Assembly (NCBI RefSeq): GCF_013761005.1
Contig: NZ_JACDUS010000004.1
Coordinates: 1-64,000, forward strand
DNA: 64,000 nucleotides
Source of the DNA: Desulfosalsimonas propionicica
GTDB taxonomy: Bacteria; Desulfobacterota; Desulfobacteria; Desulfobacterales; Desulfosalsimonadaceae
Direction: 5' to 3'
Positions 52,171 to 62,730 of the stretch are shown piece by piece (position 1 is the stretch's first letter; each line of letters begins with the position of its first letter). The notes under the pieces are model-generated. The model made no database searches, had not been told where the DNA came from, and saw only the letters and a list, made by a program, of their open reading frames with translations. Position numbers and translations under genes: made by a program.

Positions 52171-52607
52171 TTTACAACTCCTTGGGAAATAGGGGTGAAA
52201 GCCAAAAGCACTGACAATCCATTGCTGATGCTCTATACATAACAGGTTTTATTGAAATTTCAAACCACACACAAAACAGATCAAGCACCTGCAGGCCGAT
52301 CCGGCGGACAGGCTCTGTGATACAAAGAAAAGCCCTTGCTGATTGATCTTTTCTGAAAAAACAACAAAACCGAAATCAGCATATGTGCAAAATCCCGGGG
52401 TTTGAAAAAATGCCGAAACAGGCTTTCTGCAAGGCTGAAAAGCTGTTATTGACAGGAATCATTGCACAAAATTTCATTGACAAGATTCCAAATTACAGAT
52501 ATCAGAAGGACTTGATTTGCAATTTTATTTCGGAGATCGTTAAAAGATACCGGAAAATTTTTCTGTTTTTGATTCTTATCCAAACCTTATGTTTGCTGGA
52601 GAAGATT
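52171..52607. promoter_or_regulatory. Divergent control region of the signalling genes and the Hdr cluster
   Basis: 437 bases with no gene. Toward the Hdr cluster there are two hexamer pairs with 17-base spacers: TTGACA 52449-52454 with TTTCAT 52472-52477, and TTGACA 52477-52482 with TATCAG 52500-52505. Neither is strong and no clear -24/-12 sigma-54 site was found. Confidence 0.35.
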
Positions 52608-52994
52608 ATGACACAAGAAACAATCGGATCCGTACTGGTGGTCGGCGGCGGCATCTCGGGGATGCAGACCGCCCTGGACCTGGCTGATTCCGGATATTAC
52701 GTCTACCTTCTGGAAAAAAGCCCCTCCATCGGAGGGGTTATGTCCCAACTCGACAAGACCTTTCCCACAAACGACTGTGCAATGTGAATTATCTCGCCCA
52801 AACTGGTCGAGGTCGGCCGGCACCTGAATATCGAGCTAATCACATATGCAGATCTGGAAGCCGTTGAAGGCAAACCCGGAAATTTCAAAGTCAAGGTCAA
52901 AAAGCGGGCCCGGAGCATTAACCCGGATCTGTGCACCGGATGCGGCGCGTGTGTTGAAAACTGCCCGGTTTCCCAGACCATCGCTGCAAACTAA
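52608..52994 (+). CDS. Selenocysteine-containing N-terminal HdrA fragment
   Basis: 128 residues if the in-frame TGA at 52785-52787 is read as selenocysteine (residue 60). The reading frame continues in register: it opens [19 protein letters not shown] (FAD loop), then [23 protein letters not shown], where other HdrA proteins have Cys in place of U. It ends with a [12 protein letters not shown] ferredoxin motif and a natural TAA. A hairpin follows the TGA. The rest of HdrA is missing here, but its missing C-terminal part occurs inside the large fusion protein downstream. This is therefore the FAD-binding N-terminal half of a split HdrA. Start chosen at ATG 52608 with ggagaag upstream. Confidence 0.85.
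52803..52820 (+). promoter_or_regulatory. Candidate SECIS hairpin for the HdrA fragment
   Basis: CTGGTC (52803-52808) pairs with GGCCGG (52815-52820), including two G-U pairs, with a GAGGTC loop. It begins 16 bases after the TGA codon, the right distance for a bacterial SECIS element read by SelB. The GG-U in the loop is also typical. Confidence 0.6.
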
Positions 52995-53044
52995 AGTTCC
53001 TGCAACCGCTCTACCATTAAACGGCAAAAAAGGATTTCCCTGCC

Positions 53045-53527
53045 ATGGCATACAACAACGACATCGATTGGGAAAAAATAGACGACATCATTGATGAATA
53101 CAGCAGCGACAAAGAATCGCTGCTCATGATTTTGCAGGACATAAACGAACTGTATAACTTTGTTCCCCCGGAAACCATACCGGTACTGGCACAAAAGCTC
53201 AATGTGCCAAAAAGCCTGATCTACAGTGTGGCCACCTTTTATAAGACCATCAGTCTTGAACCCCGGGGTAAATATATCGTCAATGTCTGTACCGGGACGG
53301 CCTGCCACGTCCGGGGAGCGGAAAAAATCATTGATGCCGTGCAGGACAATCTCCAAATCGATACCGGACAGACAACCCAGGACGGCCTGTTCACCCTGGA
53401 AACCGTTCGCTGCCTGGGCTGCTGTGCCGCCGGACCGGTTTTTACGGTAAACAAGAACATGCACGGCGGCCTGGATCGATCAAGTGCGATAAACATAATT
53501 GATGACTATAAGAAAAATGCCTCTTAA
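53045..53527 (+). CDS. NuoE-like [2Fe-2S] subunit
   Basis: 160 residues. The thioredoxin-like [2Fe-2S] fold of NuoE/HndA is recognised by CTGTACHVRGAEKI and CLGCCAAGPVFTV, which hold the four cysteines. The N-terminus (DEYSSDKESLLMILQDINELY) is typical. It passes electrons to or from the NuoF-like flavoprotein encoded next. It follows the Sec-HdrA gene by 50 bases. Confidence 0.9.
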   Translation: MAYNNDIDWEKIDDIIDEYSSDKESLLMILQDINELYNFVPPETIPVLAQKLNVPKSLIYSVATFYKTISLEPRGKYIVNVCTGTACHVRGAEKIIDAVQDNLQIDTGQTTQDGLFTLETVRCLGCCAAGPVFTVNKNMHGGLDRSSAINIIDDYKKNAS

Positions 53528-53557
53528 CGGCATTGGTCACGGAGGTTGAACTCAGCC

Positions 53558-55411
<1,854 letters not shown>

Positions 55412-55435
55412 CTTATGACAAGGATTTAACCAGAT

Positions 55436-58400
55436 ATGATTACTTTCAAGCTGAACGGGCAGACGGTTCAAGGCGAGGAAGGCCAATATATTATCCAGGT
55501 AGCCGAGAACCACGGGGTCTACATTCCCACGCTCTGCGCCCACAAAGCCCTTGAGCCTGCGGGCATGTGCCGGCTCTGTACGGTGGAACTCTTTGACGGC
55601 CGCAGGACCAAATTTGTTACAGCCTGCAACTATCCCATCTGGGAGGGCATGGAGGTCCAGACAGACACGGAGACCGTGCATGAAGGGCGCAAGCTTATTG
55701 TTGAAATGCTCATGGCAAGGTGCGCCGACGTCCCGGTGATCCGGGAACTGGCTGAGAAATACGGCATTGATAAGCCCAGATTCGAGCAGGAGCACGAAAC
55801 CTGCATTCTTTGCGGGCTGTGTACCCGGATCTGTGAAAGAATGGGCAACAACGCTATTACCCTTACGGACAGAGGTCTGGACCTAAAGGTTGACACCCCG
55901 TTTCACGTGCAAACCGATATCTGCCAGGCATGCGGTGCCTGCGCATTTATGTGCCCCACCGGCCATATCACCCTGGATAAAATCAATGAGCTGATCACGG
56001 CAAACAAGCCGCAAATCATCAAATCCGAATATGATGTGGGACTCAGGGGCCGCAAACCCATCTACGTGCCCTATCCCCAGGCTGTGCCCAATACCCCGGT
56101 CATTGACCGGGATGTGTGCATGCATTTTAAGACCGGCGGCTGCCAGATTTGCTCGGACATCTGTCCGGTCAACGCTATTGACCATTCCATGGAGGACGAA
56201 ACCATTGAGCTTGAAGTGGGCTCTGTTATACTGGCGCCCGGGTTTGAGCCGTTTGATCCGTCCACCCTGGATTTTTACAATTACGATCACCCCAACGTGA
56301 TCACCTCCATGGAAATGGAGCGGATGCTGTCTGCATCCGGACCCACGGGCGGGCACCTGATCCGCCTGTCCGACCACCAGGAACCCAAAAAAATCGCCTG
56401 GCTTCAGTGCGTCGGATCCAGGGACATGAACCGCTGCAACAATGCCTATTGTTCATCGGTTTGCTGCATGTATGCCATTAAAGAAGCGGTTATCGCCAAG
56501 GAACATGCCGGCGACGCCCTGGACTGTTCGATTTTCTACATGGACATGCGCACCCCTGGAAAGGACTTTGAAAAGTTCTATGAGAGCGCCAAAAACAACA
56601 GCGGGGTCAATTTCGTGCGCAGCCGGGTGCATACCATTAATCCGGTTGCCGATTCAGACGAACTTGAACTGCGATATGTCTCGGATAACGGCGAGATCCT
56701 GACTGACCAATTTGACCTGGTGGTACTTTCCATTGGCCTGCAGATTCCGCCCGAACTCGTGGAAATGTCCAGAGACCTGGGAATCGAACTTTCGCCTGGC
56801 AATTTCTGTGAAACCAATACCTTCACCCCGGTGGCCACCTCCAGGGAGGGCATATTTGCCTGCGGCGCCTTCCAGGGACCCAAGGACATTCCCCAGTCGG
56901 TCATTGATTCCAGCGCCGCAGCCTCTGCAGCCGCTGAAATCCTGTCCGATTCCCGCAATACGCGGACCAAAGAAAAAGAAATTGTCCCGGAGCGCAACGT
57001 GGGCGGGGAACGGCCCAGAATCGGCGTGTTTGTCTGCCGGTGCGGCATCAATATCGCCGGGGTTGTGGATGTCCCGGCAGTTGTGGAATACGCCAGTACC
57101 CTGCCCTTTGTGGAATATGTGGATGACAACCTGTTTTCCTGCTCCCAGGACACCCAGGAAAACATGGCCGCGATTATCGAGGAAAAAGGGCTAAACCGAA
57201 TTGTGGTGGCCGCCTGCACCCCCAAGACGCACGAGCCCCTGTTCCAGGAAACACTGACCGATGCCGGGCTCAATAAATACCTTTTTGAAATGACCAATAT
57301 CCGCAACCAGGATTCCTGGGTGCACAAAAACAACCCGGCCCTGGCCACGGAAAAGGCCCGGGACCTGGTGCGCATGGCCGTGGCCAAGGTCGCCCGGATG
57401 GAGCCGTTAAAGGAATCCGAGCTATCGGTCAATCCGGCCGCAATGGTTGTGGGCGGCGGCATTTCCGGCATGGCAGCCGCCAAAAGCCTGGCTGATCAGG
57501 GAATTGAAACCCATCTGGTGGAACAGACCGACCATCTCGGGGGCCAGGCGGTAAACCTCTATCACACGGCCAAGGGAGAATCCGTTGCCGAAAACCTGGA
57601 AAACCTCATTTCCCAGGTCAAGGGCCATGACAAGATCAAACTTCACTTAAATACCCGGATTCAGAACGTGGATGGTTTTGTGGGCAATTTCAAAACCATC
57701 ATGCTTGAAAACGACCAGGAAGTGGAACTCGAGCACGGGGCTGCTGTTCTTGCCACGGGTGCAGCTCCCTATGAGCCCACGGAATACGCATATGGTCAGG
57801 ATCAAAGGATTCTTACCAGCCTGGAACTGGACAGAAAGTTTCAAAAAGAGGATCCGGGCCTTGAAAAAATCAACAGCGCTGCTTTTATCCAATGCGTTGG
57901 ATCAAGGGAGCCGGGCCGCATGTACTGCTCCCGGGTCTGCTGCACCCATTCCATTGAAAACGCCATAGAGCTCAAAAAGCGCAACCCGGAAATGAACGTC
58001 TATATCCTGTACCGGGATATCCGCACCTACGGGGAAAAGGAATACCTCTACAAGCAGGCGCGCCAGCTGGGCGTGATTTTCATCCGCTTTTCCCTGGAGG
58101 ACAAGCCGTCTGTCGAGGTCAAAGATGACAGCATTGCCATTACCGTCACTGACCACATCTTAAACCGGCCGGTTGAGCTCAACGTGGACCTGCTGACCCT
58201 GGCAACGGCCATTATCCCGTGCAAGGATGAAGAACTGGCCAACTTTTTTAAGGTGCCCATGAATGAAGACGGATTTTTCATTGAGCGCCACGCCAAGCTG
58301 GGCCCGGCAGAATTTGCCACAGACGGCGTGTTTCTCTGCGGTATGGCCCATTATCCCAAGCCGATTGACGAATCCATCGCCCAGGCAAAGGCAGCCGTGG

Positions 58401-58690
58401 CCAGGGCCATCACACTGCTGTCCCGGCAATACATTTACAGCAGCGGTACCATTGCCGAAGTGGATCCTGTCAATTGTGCGGCATGCGGCGTTTGCGTAGC
58501 TGTCTGCCCGTATTCAGCCCCGTCTTTTGCCGAGGAAGGCCGGTTTGCCGGCAAGGCGCAAATCAATCCGGCACTTTGCAAGGGCTGCGGGCTCTGCGTG
58601 GCATCATGCCGCTCAGGTGCCATTCATCTCAAGGGATTTGACACGGACCAAATCATGTACCAGATCTTTGAAATGGACGAAGCAATATAA
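55436..58690 (+). CDS. NuoG-like iron-sulfur head fused to a partial and a complete HdrA
   Basis: 1084 residues. Residues 1-75 are a [2Fe-2S] domain (Cys34, 45, 48, 64). Residues 75-180 are NuoG-like with CILCGLCTRICER (123-133) and CQACGACAFMCP (163-174). Residues about 220-520 match the C-terminal two thirds of HdrA (CMHFKTGGCQICSDICP, then VILAPGFEPFDP) but have no FAD glycine loop. Residues 528-1084 are a complete HdrA with VCRCGINIAG, FAD motif [11 protein letters not shown] (671-681), and two C-terminal clusters (CAACGVCVAVCP, CKGCGLCVASC). The missing N-terminal part of the first HdrA is the separate selenoprotein upstream. It is probably the electron-splitting core of the complex. Confidence 0.9.
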   Translation: MITFKLNGQTVQGEEGQYIIQVAENHGVYIPTLCAHKALEPAGMCRLCTVELFDGRRTKFVTACNYPIWEGMEVQTDTETVHEGRKLIVEMLMARCADVPVIRELAEKYGIDKPRFEQEHETCILCGLCTRICERMGNNAITLTDRGLDLKVDTPFHVQTDICQACGACAFMCPTGHITLDKINELITANKPQIIKSEYDVGLRGRKPIYVPYPQAVPNTPVIDRDVCMHFKTGGCQICSDICPVNAIDHSMEDETIELEVGSVILAPGFEPFDPSTLDFYNYDHPNVITSMEMERMLSASGPTGGHLIRLSDHQEPKKIAWLQCVGSRDMNRCNNAYCSSVCCMYAIKEAVIAKEHAGDALDCSIFYMDMRTPGKDFEKFYESAKNNSGVNFVRSRVHTINPVADSDELELRYVSDNGEILTDQFDLVVLSIGLQIPPELVEMSRDLGIELSPGNFCETNTFTPVATSREGIFACGAFQGPKDIPQSVIDSSAAASAAAEILSDSRNTRTKEKEIVPERNVGGERPRIGVFVCRCGINIAGVVDVPAVVEYASTLPFVEYVDDNLFSCSQDTQENMAAIIEEKGLNRIVVAACTPKTHEPLFQETLTDAGLNKYLFEMTNIRNQDSWVHKNNPALATEKARDLVRMAVAKVARMEPLKESELSVNPAAMVVGGGISGMAAAKSLADQGIETHLVEQTDHLGGQAVNLYHTAKGESVAENLENLISQVKGHDKIKLHLNTRIQNVDGFVGNFKTIMLENDQEVELEHGAAVLATGAAPYEPTEYAYGQDQRILTSLELDRKFQKEDPGLEKINSAAFIQCVGSREPGRMYCSRVCCTHSIENAIELKKRNPEMNVYILYRDIRTYGEKEYLYKQARQLGVIFIRFSLEDKPSVEVKDDSIAITVTDHILNRPVELNVDLLTLATAIIPCKDEELANFFKVPMNEDGFFIERHAKLGPAEFATDGVFLCGMAHYPKPIDESIAQAKAAVARAITLLSRQYIYSSGTIAEVDPVNCAACGVCVAVCPYSAPSFAEEGRFAGKAQINPALCKGCGLCVASCRSGAIHLKGFDTDQIMYQIFEMDEAI

Positions 58691-58757
58691 ATATAGTTGA
58701 TATCAACCCCTCCGGCGGCCAGCGGGCCGCTGGTGCGCAATCAGGAGATCAATGCAT

Positions 58758-59192
58758 ATGGCTGACAAGGAACCGAAAATCTTAAGTTTTCTATGCAACT
58801 GGTGCAGCTATGGCGCAGCCGATCTGGCGGGCGTCAGCCGGATGGAATATCCGAGCAATATACGCGTAATCCGTATCCCCTGCACCGGCCGCATGAGTCC
58901 AAAATTCATTTTGGCCGCTCTGCGCCAGGGCGCTGATGCGGTCTGGGTATCCGGGTGACATCCGGGTGAATGCCATTACCTGGAAGGTAATTACTACGCT
59001 CGAAGAAAATTCGCCCTTATGAAAAACCTGCTGGAGCACATGGGTGTTGAGCCCGAACGGCTGCATTTTTCCTGGATTTCCTCAGCCGAATCCACCAAAT
59101 TCGTGGATGTGGCCACCAAGGTCACAGAATCGGTCAAATCCCTGGAAAACAAGGAAAAGAAATTTGTTAAAACCAAACCGAAGGTTGCATAG
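58758..59192 (+). CDS. Selenocysteine-containing MvhD/FlxD [2Fe-2S] protein
   Basis: 144 residues with the in-frame TGA at 58956-58958 read as selenocysteine (residue 67). MvhD proteins normally read GGCHPGDCHYIEGN here; this one has [15 protein letters not shown], and the frame stays open to a natural TAG. Upstream features are [18 protein letters not shown] and [12 protein letters not shown] hairpin follows the TGA. MvhD (FlxD) links HdrA to a hydrogenase or, in Flx complexes, to FlxABC. Start at 58758 chosen for spacing to aggaga; an ATG six bases earlier is possible. Overlapped closely by the next gene. Confidence 0.88.
58975..58991 (+). promoter_or_regulatory. Candidate SECIS hairpin for the MvhD-like gene
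   Basis: ATTACC (58975-58980) pairs perfectly with GGTAAT (58986-58991) over a TGGAA loop. It begins 17 bases after the TGA codon. The distance and the GG in the loop resemble a bacterial SECIS. Confidence 0.65.
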
Positions 59193-59194
59193 CA

Positions 59195-60154
59195 ATGAAA
59201 TCGTATACAGATAAAATCAAAGAGATCGCAAAACGCCTTCTCAAGGAAGACAAGGTCGACATGGTCATCGGCTATCGAAAGGGCACTGTCCCCCTGATGC
59301 ATCAGCCCTTTTTTGCCACCAGCGAAGGCGAAGTCGACAGCTTTGTATGGGACAGCAATTGTGGACTCAACCTGGCCAACTATATTACAGACCGCAAAGA
59401 GCGCATCGGCATTGTGGCCACCGGCTGCAACTCCCGAAACATCGCTGTCCATGTCGTTGAAGGCAAAATCCAGCGCGATCAGCTCTATATCATCGGGGTT
59501 CCCTGCCAGGGCATGGTGGATCGCCACAAACTGGCCGCCATGGCAGAAGGAAATATCGCTTCCGTGGAAGAAGATGAAGACAAGGGCACCATTACGATTT
59601 CCGGCCAGGGATTTTCAAAAAGTGTAGACAAAGCAGAGGTGCTCCAGGAAAACTGCTCCATCTGCGTGCACAGAAACCCTGTGCTCTACGATGAACTGGT
59701 GGCCGATGAAGTCACTGAGCAAACCCGGGAACAGGCCGACCCCTATGCCCGGGTCCGGGAAATCGAGGCCATGAGCCCGGACGATAAATGGGCTTATTTT
59801 GATGACCTGCTTTCAGACTGCATCCGCTGCTACGCATGCCGCAATGCATGCCCCCTGTGTTACTGCCCCCAGTGCTTTGTGGATGAGTCCAACCCCCAGT
59901 GGGTGGGCAAAAGCGTGGATCCCACCGACATTCGCACATTTCACCTTCTGCGGGCTTATCATTGTGCAGGCCGTTGCACGGATTGCGGCGCATGCGTGCG
60001 CTCCTGTCCGGTGGGTATCAATGTCCGGGATTTTACCAAAAAACTGGAAAAAGACTGTCTGGAACTCTATGGATGGGAAGCCGGGCTCAATACTGAGCAG
60101 CGGCCGCCCCTGGATACCTACAAACCCGAGGATCCCGAAGATTTCATCAAGTAA
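59195..60154 (+). CDS. FlxC-like iron-sulfur protein
   Basis: 319 residues. The first part resembles the FrhB-type domain (VDMVIGYRKGTVPLMHQPFF, ATGCNSRNIAVH, GVPCQGMVD). Then come a cysteine-dense region DCIRCYACRNACPLCYCPQC and a second cluster motif CTDCGACVRSCP, in all at least two [4Fe-4S] clusters. I call it FlxC from its place next to the MvhD/FlxD gene and its cluster content. Start at 59195 follows two bases after the FlxD stop. Confidence 0.75.
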   Translation: MKSYTDKIKEIAKRLLKEDKVDMVIGYRKGTVPLMHQPFFATSEGEVDSFVWDSNCGLNLANYITDRKERIGIVATGCNSRNIAVHVVEGKIQRDQLYIIGVPCQGMVDRHKLAAMAEGNIASVEEDEDKGTITISGQGFSKSVDKAEVLQENCSICVHRNPVLYDELVADEVTEQTREQADPYARVREIEAMSPDDKWAYFDDLLSDCIRCYACRNACPLCYCPQCFVDESNPQWVGKSVDPTDIRTFHLLRAYHCAGRCTDCGACVRSCPVGINVRDFTKKLEKDCLELYGWEAGLNTEQRPPLDTYKPEDPEDFIK

Positions 60155-60196
60155 GTGCCGGACAACCAATCATAAACGTTGACAAGGGCGATTATC

Positions 60197-61276
60197 ATGA
60201 AAGTCATCAAGATTGACAAAAACGAATGGGCAAGCGGACTGGAAAAACTCCGCAGCGCCTACGAGCTGATCGGGCCGGTCAAGGAAAAGTTTTATCATGC
60301 ATTCCAGTCCCTGGAATCCGGCCAACAGCCTGATATGGATTATATCAACACACGGGTTTCTCCGAAATACGTTATATATCCACAGTCCGAACTGATCCTC
60401 GAGTGTTCCTTAAACGAAAACGACGAGGATTACAAAATCTATAAGGAACCGGAAAAAGAGTATACGCCAAAAGCCATCCTCGGCATCCGGCCCTGTGACG
60501 CGGATTCTTTCTCCCTGGTCCGACGCAATTTTGACACGGAAGAATACAAGGACCCCTACTGGCTGCGGGCCTATGCGTCCACCACCTTTGTCGGGCTTGC
60601 ATGTGACCAGCCATGTCCCACCTGCTTTTGCAGCAGCGCCGGTTCAGGTCCTTACAGCGATAACAACCTTGATATTCTTTTGGCGGACAACGGGGATCAC
60701 TACCTGGCCCGGGTGCTGACGGAAAAGGGCAAAAAACTGGCTTCAGCTGCCGGATGGAGCCAGGAGGCCGGAGATGAGGCGGATCAGCAGATTGAGCAAA
60801 AGAAACAGGAAGCTGAATCAGCCATCCAGTCCAGTGTGAAGACCGACAAACTGGCTTCTCAGTCCCTGCTGGATCTCTACGATGCCACGAATGCCATCTG
60901 GGAAAAAGAGGCCTTCTCGTGCATCAACTGCGGCACCTGCACCTTTGTCTGTCCCACCTGCTGGTGCTTTGATGTCCAGGACGAGGTTGCCGGGAAAAAG
61001 GGCTATCGCATCCGCAACTGGGATTCTTGCATGTATCCGCTCTTTACCATGCACGCATCCGGTCATAATCCGCGGGGCACTAAAGTGGACCGGCTTCGCC
61101 AGCGATTTATGCACAAGCTGAAATATTACGTGGACAAGTATGAAAACGGGATCCAGTGTACCGGCTGCGGCCGTTGCGTGCAGCTGTGCCCGGTCAATAT
61201 TGATATACGCAGGATCTGCAACATGTTAAACAGCTATGATCCCGAATCCTGCACCTGCGAAGTAACGGCGTCTTAG
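60197..61276 (+). CDS. FlxB/AsrA-like iron-sulfur protein
   Basis: 359 residues from the ATG at 60197. It is related to the anaerobic sulfite reductase A/hydrogenase beta-type family: an N-terminal domain with ILGIRPCDADSFSLVRR and ACDQPCPTCFCSSAGSGP, then two ferredoxin motifs, CINCGTCTFVCPTCWCFD and CTGCGRCVQLCP. It passes electrons between the FAD/NAD subunit and the rest of the complex. Sits 42 bases after the FlxC-like gene. Confidence 0.82.
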   Translation: MKVIKIDKNEWASGLEKLRSAYELIGPVKEKFYHAFQSLESGQQPDMDYINTRVSPKYVIYPQSELILECSLNENDEDYKIYKEPEKEYTPKAILGIRPCDADSFSLVRRNFDTEEYKDPYWLRAYASTTFVGLACDQPCPTCFCSSAGSGPYSDNNLDILLADNGDHYLARVLTEKGKKLASAAGWSQEAGDEADQQIEQKKQEAESAIQSSVKTDKLASQSLLDLYDATNAIWEKEAFSCINCGTCTFVCPTCWCFDVQDEVAGKKGYRIRNWDSCMYPLFTMHASGHNPRGTKVDRLRQRFMHKLKYYVDKYENGIQCTGCGRCVQLCPVNIDIRRICNMLNSYDPESCTCEVTAS

Positions 61277-61291
61277 CAAAGGGGGGTAGAA

Positions 61292-62137
61292 GTGGTCAAT
61301 CCATATATTCCATACCCGGTTCGCATTGATGAAATCAAGACCGAAACCGAGGATAAAAGTTTAAAAACATTTAAATTCGTTTTTCTCAATCCCGAAGACG
61401 AGGAAAAATTCGCCTACCGGGCCGGCCAGTTTGCCGAACTCAGCATTCCCGGCCTTGGCGAAATTCCCATCGGCATTGCCTCCTCTCCGGTTGAAAAAGG
61501 ATTTGTAAAATTCACAATTTTTAAAACCGGCAAGGTCACATCCTACCTCCATTCCATGAAGGAAGGCGATATCATGGGCATCCGGGGTCCTTTGGGCAAC
61601 TGGTATCCCTGGGACTTACTAGAGGGCAAAAACGTGGTGATCATCGGCGGAGGATTTGCCTTTACCACCCTTCGCTCATCCATCATTTACATGCTGGATC
61701 CGGAAAACCGAAAAAAATTCAAGGATATCCATGTAATTTACGGCGCCCGCTCCCCGGGGATGCTGCTTTATAAGGAAGAACTCGAGCAATGGGCCGCCCG
61801 GGATGACCTGAACATGCACATTACCGTAGACGGCACCGATGACCCGGAATGGAAGCACCACACGGGGTTTGTGCCCACAATCACCGAACAGGAGGCCCCT
61901 GCGGGAACCGAGGACACCTATGCCATTGTCTGCGGGCCGCCTGTAATGATCAAATTCACCCAGCCGGTTCTTGACAAGCTGGGATATACAGACGACCGGA
62001 TCATCATGTCTCTTGAAAACCGTATGAAATGCGGTATTGGCATGTGCGGGCGGTGCAACATCGGCAAGGAATTTGTATGTAAGGACGGCCCGGTATTTAC
62101 CCTGCGACAGTTAAACCAGACGCCCAAGGAATATTGA
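61292..62137 (+). CDS. FlxA-like FAD/NAD(P)-binding subunit
   Basis: 281 residues with a GTG start at 61292 after ggggggtag. FAD-binding domain (YRAGQFAELSIPGLGEIPIG), NAD-binding domain (VVIIGGGFAFTTLRSSI) and a C-terminal [2Fe-2S] motif CGIGMCGRCNIGKEFVCKDG. This is the AsrB/PyrK-like fold of FlxA, which exchanges hydride with NAD(P)H. It is the last gene of the cluster before the dsrC promoter. Confidence 0.88.
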   Translation: MVNPYIPYPVRIDEIKTETEDKSLKTFKFVFLNPEDEEKFAYRAGQFAELSIPGLGEIPIGIASSPVEKGFVKFTIFKTGKVTSYLHSMKEGDIMGIRGPLGNWYPWDLLEGKNVVIIGGGFAFTTLRSSIIYMLDPENRKKFKDIHVIYGARSPGMLLYKEELEQWAARDDLNMHITVDGTDDPEWKHHTGFVPTITEQEAPAGTEDTYAIVCGPPVMIKFTQPVLDKLGYTDDRIIMSLENRMKCGIGMCGRCNIGKEFVCKDGPVFTLRQLNQTPKEY

Positions 62138-62177
62138 TCGGGCCTGCGCCTGGCAAAGACGTGTTTATATTTTCATA

Positions 62178-62206
62178 TTGACAACCTGATTCATATCGCA
62201 TATATT
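62178..62206 (+). promoter_or_regulatory. Sigma-70-type promoter of dsrC
   Basis: TTGACA (62178-62183) and TATATT (62201-62206) with a spacer of 17 bases, a near-perfect consensus. A start near 62213 would give a leader of about 70 bases to dsrC. Confidence 0.75.
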
Positions 62207-62282
62207 TTGGTTTTTTAATATTATGAAGAGAAGAACCGGCTAGAAATCTTTAGAATACAAACAATTAAAGGAGGGATATTAC

Positions 62283-62600
62283 ATGCCGACAGTTGAATTT
62301 GAAGGTCACAGCTTTAACGTAGATGAAGACGGGTTCATTGACAGCTTTGAAAGCTGGAACGAAACTTGGGTCAAATACGTCAAGCAGCAGGAAGGCATTG
62401 ACGAGTTAAACGAGGAGCACTGGAAAGTCATCAACGTGCTGCAGGACTATTACAAGAAAAATGGTATCGCCCCCATGGTGCGCGTGCTGTCCAAGCTGAC
62501 CGGCTTCAAGCTCAAGCACATCTACGAGCTGTTTCCGTCCGGCCCGGGCAAGGGCGCATGTAAGATGGCAGGCCTGCCGAAACCCACCGGCTGCGTATAA
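62283..62600 (+). CDS. dsrC: DsrC sulfur carrier protein
   Basis: 105 residues, RBS aaggagg. The C-terminal arm is intact: GKGACKMAGLPKPTGCV has both cysteines ten residues apart, as needed for the DsrAB reaction. Residue pattern EHWKVINVLQDYY and RVLSKLTGF are typical of DsrC/TusE. In sulfate reducers DsrC carries the sulfur of sulfite as a trisulfide to the DsrMKJOP membrane complex. It has its own promoter and terminator and directly follows the Hdr/Flx cluster. Confidence 0.96.
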   Translation: MPTVEFEGHSFNVDEDGFIDSFESWNETWVKYVKQQEGIDELNEEHWKVINVLQDYYKKNGIAPMVRVLSKLTGFKLKHIYELFPSGPGKGACKMAGLPKPTGCV

Positions 62601-62664
62601 ACGCAGACGTATCACGACTGCACAAGACAACGCCTTTCCCTGTTTTGTGGCGCATTTTTTTCAC

Positions 62665-62696
62665 AAAAGCCCTGCTCCTGACGGTGCAGGGCTTTT
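62665..62696 (+). terminator. Rho-independent terminator after dsrC
   Basis: AAAAGCCCTGC (62665-62675) pairs perfectly with GCAGGGCTTTT (62686-62696) over a ten-base loop, followed by tgttttc. It ends transcription of dsrC. Confidence 0.88.
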
Positions 62697-62730
62697 GTTT
62701 TCGTTTGGCTGATTCTCATCAAACCAAGTC

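Noticed and set aside
52785..52787. In-frame stop suggesting a broken hdrA gene
   Set aside because: The TGA sits exactly at a conserved Cys, homology continues in the same frame and a hairpin follows, so selenocysteine is the better reading.
56578..57483. 301-residue frame opposite the HdrA fusion
   Set aside because: Shadow of a high-confidence gene; serine/threonine-rich and without motif.
58956..58958. In-frame stop suggesting a broken mvhD gene
   Set aside because: Same reasons: TGA at the conserved Cys of GCHPGDCHY, open frame to a natural stop and a perfect hairpin 17 bases later.
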